This document shows positions 55,254 to 64,000 of a stretch of 64,000 nt of DNA, one piece after another. A program made the position numbers and the translations under genes. How positions within the stretch are numbered: the stretch's first letter is position 1; the number at the start of each line of letters is the position of its first letter. The stretch lies in assembly GCA_964019055.1 (NCBI GenBank), contig OZ025214.1, forward strand, positions 12,347,163-12,411,162, read 5' to 3'. The notes under the pieces were generated by a model. The model saw only the letters and a list, made by a program, of their open reading frames with translations. It was not told the origin of the DNA and did no database searches. Source of the stretch: Anthopleura xanthogrammica. Its lineage: Eukaryota > Cnidaria > Anthozoa > Actiniaria > Actiniidae.

Positions 55254-56700
55254 ACTGTAAAGCAAGCAATGAAAAAGCCACGTTGCAAAATACCGCTTTA
55301 ATTCTTCCACTTTCAAAGGACACAAAATTCTATTCCTCCAAAATCACCACACTTATAGCTTCTCCAATGTAGCTGTAAGTCGTATTACCTACATTGTGTC
55401 TATAACGAGTCCTTTCTTGATTTTATAGTTCATACTTTTCTGAAAAGACGTGATTTGGAAGAGAAGAATCACCGAGGCTACCTAATGGAGGGATGTGATT
55501 TTATGATTTGGAACGTGTAAAATTACACAATAATGTTTTACCAAACTTGTAAACCAAATCTGTAAATGTATATGCAGTCATTGTCAAAAAGGTTGTTCTG
55601 TGAAAAAAAGACTTAAAGACCAAAAGAAGTATCACGTGATGATTTGTTTATTTGTTTTAAACGATATCAATTTCTGTTTCAAACTCTATAATGAGTACCA
55701 ATGAAAAGAAAACAATTCTTATCTTAACGGCCATACGTTAGTCTTGTGATGTTATACGTGTCCTATTATGAGCTTGATCTACCTGAAACTTAGTCAACTC
55801 TCTTCTCATGTCCCGACAAGTCAGCTACGGGTATTAACACGAAATCTTTCCAGGGTTATTATTACGGTTAAAACTAGCTCTATCCCTTACACAATCTCGT
55901 TTACCAGTTCATTATTATCAACTCTCTTACTATTCTTGTGACGGAATAAAAATTTGAACTAGAAATCCTTGTATTTAAAGCCAGCATGGAAACAGACTAC
56001 TGAGGCATACGATAACGGCAGGGCATTGATGAAAACATAAACTGATGATGAGGGAAAACACCGCTTCAGTGAATGGTAACGTCAGTGGATGGAATATTAT
56101 CAAAGCTTTACTGAAAAAAAAAAAAATTTTAATTTGTCTACTCATAACTATTGAAAGACACGACTTCTCGAAAGAAGTTTCAACCGATACTCGGCGAACC
56201 CTGCCAGTTAGCTATGCATTCTCGCTTGCGATTTGTATTTTCACTGTTACAGGTCAAAATTGCAATATCTATGGAGTGATATTTGTTGACAGCGACGAAA
56301 AACTCAAATTCACACGGACATCTGTCACCCCCCACGAATCAGCAGGTTTCAAATGAAATTGGACTTTTAATAAAGTCTCTAGTAAATTTTCAAAACTATT
56401 TTTCTTTATTCTCAAATTTATACTTTTCTCTAGCATTTGAAAATGCATCTAACCCTTGACACAAGAATCTCAGTCATATTATTGATTCTGTCTAAAGTGG
56501 TTATATTTAGTTGAAAGGTGAAATAGTTCTTCATTTGAGTGTTGCGTATTGAAATTCTTTTTTTTTGTGCATCTAACCGTTGATACAATACTTTCGGTAT
56601 TATTTCACCTAAAGGGAATAGTTGAATGGTTGCGGTATAAATATTACATTTGGAAGTTGTGTCTTGTACGAAGGACTGTACTTTAAGTATTTCGAATCAG
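55254..56700. other. Spacer between BTB units 5 and 6
   Basis: No gene. Its first part resembles the spacer after unit 3 (ACCTAATGGAGGGATGTGAT). The conserved phrase TATTGAAAGACACGACTTCT is at about 56148. The block ACCGTTGATACAATACTTTC near 56577 recurs upstream of units 7 and 8. Confidence 0.5.
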
Positions 56701-56954
56701 TTCCTGGAAATATTTTGAACTCGTTTGACTCAAAGGAATAAAGTCTAATATAATGAAATATTTGTATCTTTAAATAAACCATTTTTTAACCAAATTTTCA
56801 ACCTGCTTTGAATTCATATTTTATTGAAGTGAAACTAGAATTCATTAGAGTTATTTTCTTTCTCAGAAAAGACTTGATAATATATCAAAATATGTTTGCA
56901 GTTTAGAAACTTATTTCATGCTGTTACATATTGTGTCTTTAGATAGATGCAAAT
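56701..56954 (+). promoter_or_regulatory. BTB unit 6 putative promoter
   Basis: TTCCTGGAA at 56701-56709; the second motif of the pair is degraded (CTCGTTTGA). ATGCAAAT is at 56947-56954, 103 bp before the ATG at 57050. Confidence 0.45.
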
Positions 56955-57049
56955 GACAGTTTTTAATAATGTTTTGTCGCCATACGTGTTAAGGTCACCA
57001 GTTTTCAATGTCATGTGTTTCTCGTTTCTACTCAACTAGATTGAAAAAG

Positions 57050-57808
57050 ATGGCAAAGTTGAATAATGATGAACATTATTTTTCAACTCCTCAACACTTC
57101 AGTGATTTGGTGCTCGTCGTCGAAAACACCAAGTTTTACGTCCATAAATGCATTCTTTCGATGTGTTCTCCCGTGTTTGAAAAAATGCTAACGTCAGACT
57201 TCTGCGAAAAAAACGCCAACCAAATACCTTTACCAAGCCAGCGAAGAGAGGAATTTGCTGCTTTCCTAAGAGTTATCTACTCTGACGTAATTTCTCAAGA
57301 AAAGCAAATAAATGGTAGGTGTTGGGTAAAGAGTTAGTAGTTAGACTTGAAACATCAACTTTTGATACACTTTGTAATTTTGCAATCAATGTTCAATCTG
57401 GGATATGTTTGTGGTCTATAATTGGGTACTTGTTGAGGAAAAGAATTCGCCACAATCTTTTAAGAGTTTCAAAAATCTTCTTCTTTCTAACTAATGTCTA
57501 ATAAATTTGCAGACAACAACTATGAGAGTCTCATCAAACTTGCCGACGAATACCAAGTGCGTGAAGTCAAACATCTGTGCTGCAAGTTTCTAATCTCAAG
57601 TGTTGAAGACTCAAATTGTCTTGGAATTTGTAAAGTAGCGGAAAACTACAATCTTGAAGATGTCATGGAAAAGTGTGCTGAAGTGGCATTTCTCAAACCG
57701 TGCCGTGTATTAGAAAGTTCTGAGGAATTTCTTCGATTAAGTACCGAAATTCAGAAGAGGATATATGCCAAAAGAGCCAAATATTTAGAAAGAAATACAT
57801 ATGCATAA
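57050..57808 (+). CDS. BTB array unit 6: small BTB-domain protein, intact
   Basis: Exon 1 is 57050-57314 and exon 2 is 57513-57808; they encode 186 aa. An in-frame upstream ATG at 57008 would add 14 residues (MSCVSRFYSTRLKK), but the ATG at 57050 corresponds to the start of the other units. The centre is the long type (SPVFEKMLTSDFCEKNANQI) while the end of exon 1 is of the unit 2 type (EEFAAFLRVIYSDVISQEKQ), another mosaic. The C-terminus is shorter than in units 2-5 and ends KRAKYLERNTYA. The intron matches that of unit 2 (TTAGACTTGAAACATCAA). Confidence 0.78.
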
Positions 57809-57905
57809 GTAAATGACTTTTTTAATAGCAGGTTACAAATTCAGTATACACTATAGTGAAAAATCATTGTCGGGCTCAATAGAAGTAGAACATATATAGA
57901 AGCCC

Positions 57906-58188
57906 GGGGGGTGGGGGGTACTTCGGGTTGTTTCATACGGGGATGCTCCGCCCGGAAACTCGACCCCTTACCCTTTTCTATACTAAATTTCAGCAAAAAC
58001 GTACCCCTTTTGTATACTTTTTTGCCTGAAAAGGTAACCCTTTCATATGCCTTTGAAGAAAATCTACCCCTTTTTATACAAAAACTCACAAATTTCCACC
58101 CCTTTGCTATACGTGCGGCCTGAATAAAGTACCCCTTTTGGGCGGAGCATCCCCGTATAGTCCATTATAGGGAGTACCCCCCGGGCAT
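57906..58188. mobile_element. GGGGTACTCC-type MITE, copy 2, with target duplication
   Basis: It starts CCCGGGGGGTGGGGGGTACT and ends GGGAGTACCCCCCGGG. ATAGAAG flanks it on both sides (57899-57905 and 58190-58196). The paralogous spacer after unit 7 keeps the uninterrupted site (AGCATAGAAGTTGAGAC near 62313). A 7- or 8-bp target duplication suggests a hAT-related element. Confidence 0.8.
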
Positions 58189-58429
58189 AGAAGTTGAGAC
58201 TAAACTTTATTCTTGGAAATGACATAGTTATCCTTTGGTGTATTCATTTGAGATACATAATCGATATGAAGCATGTGTTAAAAGCCTCCATGCCTTCTGA
58301 CAATGCATGAGTTGTATCACTAGATATATCCGTAATTAACGTACTTCGGCTCCTGTACCATTTCGGTCTCAACTTTTATGCTCAATGTTGGTACCCGGCA
58401 ATGATTTTAGATTTTCCAATTTGGCCCAC

Positions 58430-58580
58430 TGTCACTCACACACACTACCATTTCATTATATTTTCTATGCACACAACTCTCAACTCACAAGTTGAGTTTT
58501 TACAGAGGGAGGAAAACTAGAGAACCTGGAAAAAACCCTCTTAGTACGAGAGAAAACTCACAATGGCGTGATTATACCCC
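58430..58580 (-). mobile_element. SINE-like piece, minus strand
   Basis: On the minus strand it reads like the tails of the SINEs at 18376 and 18668: GTGAGTT, then TTTTTTCCAGGTTCTCTAG, then TTTTCCTCCCTC. A homologous piece lies at 62510-62690, so it was there before the spacer duplicated. Confidence 0.45.
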
Positions 58581-58649
58581 CTGTCATACAAACGTCTGTA
58601 AATTTGCCAACTTTCAAATAAAGTCTTCTTGGTCTATGTAGACAGTTAA

Positions 58650-59716
58650 GGTTACTGGAGACCTTCGCGGGTAAAATGTTTCTAAAAAAAATTTATTTCA
58701 CTAATTAAAAGTTTCTACATTAATCTTTCTTTTTGAACAATTTTTTTCTCGAAATGTTTAAAAGTTCGCTAGTTATTTTAAAAAACATGATTTGAAGGGA
58801 AAATAAATCTAAACCGAAGGCGTCGTGACCCTCGTTAATCCTATTATACTTGAGTCGGTTACTCTTTGGATTTTCCCGCGTGATGAAATTCGTGTCCTAC
58901 CACGCTTCGAAACTCTGGCGCTTTCCGATTTCTTTTTCGTCTTGAATACACTATACTTTCGATACCTTTGGGGATTCTACATTCTTTTTGTGTCTTTATT
59001 AAAAGTTTACCGGAGAAACGAAGTGTTCGATTTTTAGATGATTTCCCGCGTAGTTCGAAGTGTTTGTCAACACTCCGCTGGTCCCGTTGTTCCTTGTTTT
59101 TGGTTGGCTGGTGGTATCACTATGTTGACAGACGTCTTAACGAGGTGTGAAACTCTCCCAAATCGTTAAAGCTTAAAATCTCTATGATCGTTTTTACTTC
59201 AATTCCCTCTCTTTAAATGAATTAATAGGGTATGTGGTTTTGTTCAATTTCAATGAAATTTGGTAAGAAGCATGGGGAAGTATTGATAAAAAAAAGGGTG
59301 TGAGCGATTTTTGATATTTTAATTATTTCTACTTTTATGCGATAAAACGTCAACCGACATGGACATTTTTGGAAACTCCAACTTTGAGATTCAATAACTT
59401 TTTAAATAAGCAAAAAATCAAAATACGCTCACACCCTTTTGTAGTTTATCTTTCACTAATTCACACAGTGATTTTTTTAAATCAATACGCGCTAACACCA
59501 TGTCCATTAATTCACATCAACGGAACGTACCCGATTCGCGTTTAAGGCTCCGGCATCGTTTTAGATTGAAAAATTGCGTTCAAAAACTATATTTTTCGTA
59601 ATCTGTATCATATGAACTTTCAAACGATATATAGTTTCGTAGGGTTTTGTTCAAAGTGTTGCGCATGCGTAGAGAGAGTTTTAAACGAAGCATACCCCTG
59701 AAGGTCTCCAGTAACC
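58650..59716. mobile_element. piggyBac-like TTAA element, non-autonomous
   Basis: The left end GGTTACTGGAGACCTTC is mirrored by GAAGGTCTCCAGTAACC on the right. TTAA stands at 58646-58649 and at 59717-59720, a TTAA target duplication typical of piggyBac-type transposition. The 1067-bp body has no reading frame long enough for a transposase. Its internal sequence was not recognised. Confidence 0.8.
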
Positions 59717-60709
59717 TTAAGTCACATTCATTAGCATAAGGCATGGAAAAACCTTTTTAACTTCGAGATGCATCACTCAAACTATTTTTTCTGGCCAGTC
59801 AACAGCTCACCTCTTGTAGAATCTATACTGGAAAAATAGTCAGATGTGTCATAGGCACTTTAAGCCAACTATGCAAGTCTATTATCTCATGAGATTTGCT
59901 AAGCTTGACACTGATAAGCTACTGTGCAAAAATGAAAATTCAGTAAACTCTTAATCGATCAAGAACGAGCATCCTCGGATGAAAAAATTGATCAAAAATA
60001 AGCTAAATGATCAACACAGGACAGAAAATCCTTCAAAGGACTATTCTCATGAGGAAAAAAATTGAATCATTCTGGCATTATATTACTGCGATTATCAAAA
60101 TTCTGCGAACTCACACATTTCAAGAGCTTGTTGTGAAACTGGTTTGTCTACTCATAACTATTGAAAGACACGACTTCTCGAAAGCAGTTGCAACCGATAC
60201 TCGGCGAACCCTGCTATTTAGCTATGCGTTATTGCTTGCAATTAGTATTTTCACTGTTACAGGTCAAAATTGCAATATCTATGGAGTGATATTTGTTGAC
60301 AGCGACGAAAACTCAAATTCACACGGACATCTTTCACCCCCCACGAATCAGCAGGTTTCAAATGAAATTGGACTTTTAATAAAGTCTCTAGTAAATTTTC
60401 AAAACTATTTTTCTTTATTTTCAAATTTATACTTTTCTCTAGCATTTGAAAATGCATCTAACCCTTGACACAAGAATCTCAGTCATATTATTGATTCTGT
60501 CTAAAGTGGTTATATTCAGTTGAATGGTGAAATATTTCTTTATTTGAGTGTTGCGTATTGAAATTCTTTATTTTCGTGCATCTTACCGTTGATACAATAC
60601 TTTCGGTATTATTTCACCTAAAGGGAATAGTTGAATGGTTGCGGTATAAATATTTCATCTGAAATTTGTGTCTTTTACGAAGGACTGTACTTTAAATATT
60701 TCGAATGAG

Positions 60710-60951
60710 TTCCTGGAAATATTTTGAATTCTTGGAACTCAAAGGTATGAAGTATAATATAATGAAATCTGTTTATCGCTGAATAAACCATTTTTTAACC
60801 AAATTTTCAACCTGCTTTGACTTCAAATTTTATTGAAGTGAAACTAGAATTCATTAGAGTGATTCTGTTTCTTAGAAAAGACTTCACTAAATATTTCATC
60901 AGTTAAGAAACTTATTTCATGCTGTTAAATATTGTTTTTAGATATGCAAAT
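60710..60951 (+). promoter_or_regulatory. BTB unit 7 putative promoter
   Basis: TTCCTGGAA (60710-60718) and TTCTTGGAA (60729-60737), then ATGCAAAT at 60944-60951, 110 bp before the ATG. Confidence 0.5.
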
Positions 60952-61060
60952 GACAGTTTTTATTGATGTTTTGTCACTATAAGTGGCTGAGGTTGCCAGA
61001 AGTTATCACCAGTTTTCAATGTCATGTGTTTCTCGTTCCTACTCAACTAGATTGAAAAAG

Positions 61061-61828
61061 ATGGCACAGTTCGATAATGATGAAGATTATTTTTCAACTC
61101 CTAAACACTTCAGCGATTTGGTGCTCGTCGTCGAAAACACTAGTTTTAACGTCCATAAATGTGTTCTTTCGATGTCTTCTCCCGTGTTTGAAAGAATGCT
61201 AACGCCAGATGCCAACCAAATAGATCTACCAAGCCAACGAAGAGAGGAATTTGGTGTTTTCCTAAGAGTAATCTACTCGGACGTAACTTCCCAAGGAAAT
61301 CAAATCAATGGTAGGTGTTGGGTAAAGAGTTAGTAAGGTGGGGGAAATACTTGCGTTAAACTTAAAATATCAACTTCTGATACACTTTGTAAATTTGGAA
61401 TCACTGTTTGCCAATCGGGGATAGGTTTGTGATCTATAATTGGGTACTTGTTGAGGAAAAGAATTCGCCACAATCTTTTAAGAGTTTCAAAAATCTTCGT
61501 TTTTCTAACTCCTTTGTCTAATTCCTTTGCAGATAAAAACTATGAGAGTCTCCTCCAACTTGCCGACGAATACCAAGTGCGTGAAGTCAAACATCTGTGC
61601 TGCAAGTTTCTAATCTCAAGCGCTGACCAATTCAATTGTCTTGGATTTTATAGAGTAGCGGTAAACTACAATCTTGAACATGTCATGGAAAAGTGTGCCG
61701 AAGTGGCATCTCTCAAACCGTGCCGTGTATTAGAAAGTTCTGAGGAATTTCTTGGATTAAATACCGAAAGTAAGCTGAGGGTATATGCCAAGAGAGCCAA
61801 ATATTTAGAAAGAAATGCATATGCATAA
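61061..61828 (+). CDS. BTB array unit 7: small BTB-domain protein, intact
   Basis: Exon 1 is 61061-61310 and exon 2 is 61533-61828; they encode 181 aa. The start is MAQFDNDEDYFSTPKHFSD. The centre (SPVFERMLTPDANQIDLPSQ) combines the VFE..ML start of the long type with the short loop of units 2 and 4. Exon 2 (LADEYQVREVKHLCCKFLIS, then ADQFNCLGFYRVAVNYNLEH) is the most diverged of the array. It ends KRAKYLERNAYA like unit 6. The intron shares AAGGTGGGGGAAATACTTGC with unit 4. Splice sites and frame are intact. Confidence 0.78.
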
Positions 61829-63494
61829 ATATATCACCTTTTTTATAGTGGGTTACAAATTCAGTATGCACTATATTGAAAAATCATTGTCGGGCTCATT
61901 AGGCCATTTCAAAAACGAGCAAGGAACTGGGACGAGTTTTGAATTTTAATCTAATTACCAAAACAGTTTGTTCATTTGAAACAGCATCACAAGATTAGTA
62001 AGTCTGGCAAATTTGAACAGGTTCGAATGATACAACCAGAGTTACAAGCTTTCAAAAGTGTCAAAAATTTACAAAGAATGTATGGTTACAGGGGACAAGC
62101 GTCCCCCCTAACCATGCATTCTTTGTTCATTTTTGACCCTTTTCAGAGCTTCTAACTCTGGTTCATTTTATTCAAACCTGCTCAAATTTGCTAGACTCAC
62201 TAATCTTGTGATGCTCTTTCAAATAATTTTTTTTTTCTTTTGCTTATTAGATTAAAATTCAAAACTTGTCCTCAGTCCCTTGCTCGTTTTTGAAATCGCC
62301 TATAGAAGTAGAGCATAGAAGTTGAGACTGAACTTTATTCTTGGAAATGATATAGTTATCCTCTGATGTATTCATTTGAGATGCACAATCGATATGAAAC
62401 ATGTGTTAAAAGCCTCCTTGCCTTCCGACAGTGCAACAATTTACCATTGCGGTCTCAGCTTTTATGCTCAATGTTTTGTAACTGGCAATGATTTTGGATT
62501 TTTGGTTTCCAATTTGGCCCACTGTCACTCACACACACTACCACTTCATTAGATTTTCTATGCACACAACTCTCAACTCACAAGTTGAGTTTTTACGGAG
62601 GGAGGAAAACTCAGTAAAGAACCTGCAAAAATCCCTTTTGGCACAGGAGAGAACAACACATGAAACAAGAGTGAACTCAGCATGGCGTATACCCACAGTC
62701 ATACAAAGGTCTGTAAATTTGCCAATTTTCAAATAAAGTTTTCTTGGCCGATATATCACCTGACATAAAAATTCTTTGAAGAGTTACCGGCTAAAGTATG
62801 GGTGCTCTTTCTAGTGCTAGTATAGGTTTTTAATTTTAACTAATTTGTATTTATGGCCGCTATTTTAACAAAAGGGTCTATAAGCTTATAATGAACCATG
62901 AATGCGAAGGGACTAGTATTATTTGAATTCCACTTGCATTGGTAAGACATAACAACATTTACTATACTACCATTGCAATCATCTTCTGCACCATCTGTTT
63001 TACTAGTTCATTATCACCAACTCTTAATTACTATTCTCATGAGCTAGGCAATAAAAATTTGAAGAAGAAAGTCTGGTATTATGCAAACGGCCTACTGAGG
63101 CACACGATAACGGTAGGGGGTGGTAAGGGGAAACCCCGCTCCTGTGTATGGTAACTTCATTGGATGGAATATTTTCAAAGCTCTACTGAATAAATCAAAA
63201 AAAGTTGCAATTTGTCTACTAATAACTATTGAAAGACACGACTTCTCGACAGCTTTCAACATTATGCGGCGAGCCCTGTATTGATTCTATATCCAAATTG
63301 GTTAGTTGAATGATGAAAAATGTTTTCATTTGAGTGTTACGTATTGGAATTCGTTATTTTCGTGCATCTAACCGTTGATAAAATATCTTCGGTATTGATT
63401 TCACCTAAAGGGAATAGTTGAATGGTTGCGGCAAATATGTCATTTGAAAGTTGTGTCTTTAACGAAGGACTGTACTTCCAATATTTCGAATCAG
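61829..63494. other. Spacer between BTB units 7 and 8
   Basis: No gene. It contains the fold-back MITE 61902-62302, a SINE-like piece at 62510-62690, and the conserved phrase CTATTGAAAGACACGACTTC at about 63227. The segment 62303-62750 parallels 58190-58645. Confidence 0.5.
61902..62302. mobile_element. Fold-back MITE with a paralogous empty site
   Basis: The left arm (GGCCATTTCAAAAACGAGCA, then GAGTTTTGAATTTTAATCTA) is mirrored by TAGATTAAAATTCAAAACTTG and TGCTCGTTTTTGAAATCGCC. Arms are about 185 bp around a short loop (GGACAAGCGTCCCCCC). The paralogous spacer after unit 6 reads GGGCTCAATAGAAGTAGA without it, so the insertion is at a TA. Confidence 0.85.
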
Positions 63495-63737
63495 TTCCCT
63501 GAAATATTTTGAACTCGTGGGACTCAAAGGTATGAAGTCTAAAATAATGAAATCTTTTTATCTTTAAATTAGTCAATTTTTTAACCATATTTTCAACCTG
63601 CTTTGACTTCAAATTTTATTGAAGTGAAACTAGAATTCATTAGAGTGATTCTGTTTCTTTGAAAAGACTTCATTAAATATTTCATCAGTTTAGAAACTTA
63701 TTTCATGCTGTTAAATATTGTTTTTAGATATGCAAAT
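63495..63737 (+). promoter_or_regulatory. BTB unit 8 putative promoter
   Basis: TTCCCTGAA at 63495-63503 still fits TTCN3GAA although it differs from the TTCCTGGAA of the other units. ATGCAAAT is at 63730-63737, 110 bp before the ATG. Confidence 0.45.
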
Positions 63738-63846
63738 GACAGTTTTTATTGATGTTTTCCCGCTGTAAGTGGCTGAGGTTGCCAGAAGTTATCACCAGTT
63801 TTCAATTTCATGTGTTTCTCGTTTCTACTCAACTAGATTGAAAAAG

Positions 63847-64000
63847 ATGGCACAGTTGAATAATGATGAAGATTATTTTTCAACACCTCAACACTTCAGT
63901 GATTTGGTGCTCGTCGTCGAAAACACCAAGTTTTATGTCCATAAATGCATTCTTTCGATGTGTTCTCCCGTGTTTGAAAGAATGCTAACGTCAGATTTCT
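63847..64000 (+). CDS. BTB array unit 8: BTB-domain protein, cut by the window end
   Basis: Only the first 51 codons are present. They read MAQLNNDEDYFSTPQHFSD, then ENTKFYVHKCILSMCSPVFE and RMLTSDF, without a lesion. The centre is the long type as in units 5 and 6. Exon 2 lies outside the window, so the array continues to the right. Confidence 0.75.
   Translation, partial: MAQLNNDEDYFSTPQHFSDLVLVVENTKFYVHKCILSMCSPVFERMLTSDF

Larger units (their letters stand above)
50692..55707 (+). repeat. Segmental duplication, copy 2 (BTB units 4 and 5)
   Basis: Direct copy of 45675-50691. Offsets between corresponding ATGs are 5005 bp (units 2 to 4) and 5021 bp (units 3 to 5). A third start of the same sequence at 55708 (AAAACAATTCTTATCTTAAC) leads into a diverged third copy. 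Confidence 0.85.
57809..60709. other. Spacer between BTB units 6 and 7, enlarged by insertions
   Basis: No gene supported. This spacer is about 1.4 kb longer than the others because of two mobile elements (57906-58188 and 58650-59716) and it contains a SINE-like piece (58430-58580). The remaining sequence resembles 61829-62760. The conserved phrase TATTGAAAGACACGACTTCT is at about 60159. Confidence 0.55.

Noticed and set aside
58825..59150. Two short + strand frames inside the TTAA element
   Set aside because: About 60-70 codons, no recognisable transposase motif, overlapping frames; likely chance.

Overview
The window looks like AT-rich nuclear DNA of an early-branching animal, most likely an anthozoan cnidarian such as a stony coral or sea anemone. 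The reasons are intron-rich metazoan genes with GT-AG introns, single-copy animal orthologs (POMK, complexin, GPAM), secreted PAN/EGF/fibrinogen-like and LamG proteins of the kind abundant in corals, an intronless TRIM-NHL gene, and a high density of short inverted-repeat transposons. The species assignment is inference. Nothing looks bacterial or plasmid-borne.

Layout. Positions 1-184 are the end of a MITE. 974-1579 (+) is the last exon of protein O-mannose kinase. 2818-3228 (-) is a complexin whose stop codon almost touches a mobile element. 3274-6650 is intergenic with a CTTT microsatellite. 6651-21639 (-) is a complete 27-exon mitochondrial-type glycerol-3-phosphate acyltransferase, reconstructed in frame from start to stop (about 859 aa). 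It has one GC-AG intron and many transposons and satellites in its introns. 23204-26460 (-) is a six-exon secreted PAN/EGF/fibrinogen-like protein (about 381 aa). 29470-31728 (+) is a single-exon TRIM-NHL ubiquitin ligase. 34779-43135 (-) is a ten-exon secreted protein (about 1283 aa) with long disordered basic, glutamine-rich and acidic regions followed by two LamG-type domains; all nine of its introns are phase 1.

43.7-64.0 kb is a tandem array of small two-exon BTB-domain genes on the + strand: four intact copies, three damaged copies, one 5' stub, and one copy running off the window end. Each full copy carries an ATGCAAAT octamer about 96-110 bp before its ATG and a TTCN3GAA motif about 340 bp before it. 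Part of the array is a roughly 5 kb segment duplicated head to tail, and the copies are mosaics of a few sequence types, which suggests gene conversion. The POMK, complexin, GPAM, TRIM and LamG genes show no operon-like relationship; only the BTB array is a functional cluster.

The spaces between genes and many introns hold at least ten families of inverted-repeat elements, tRNA-derived SINEs and satellites. One family carries different 7-bp tandem repeats inside the same terminal inverted repeats. Two elements interrupt one BTB spacer while a paralogous spacer keeps the empty site, so their boundaries can be read directly.
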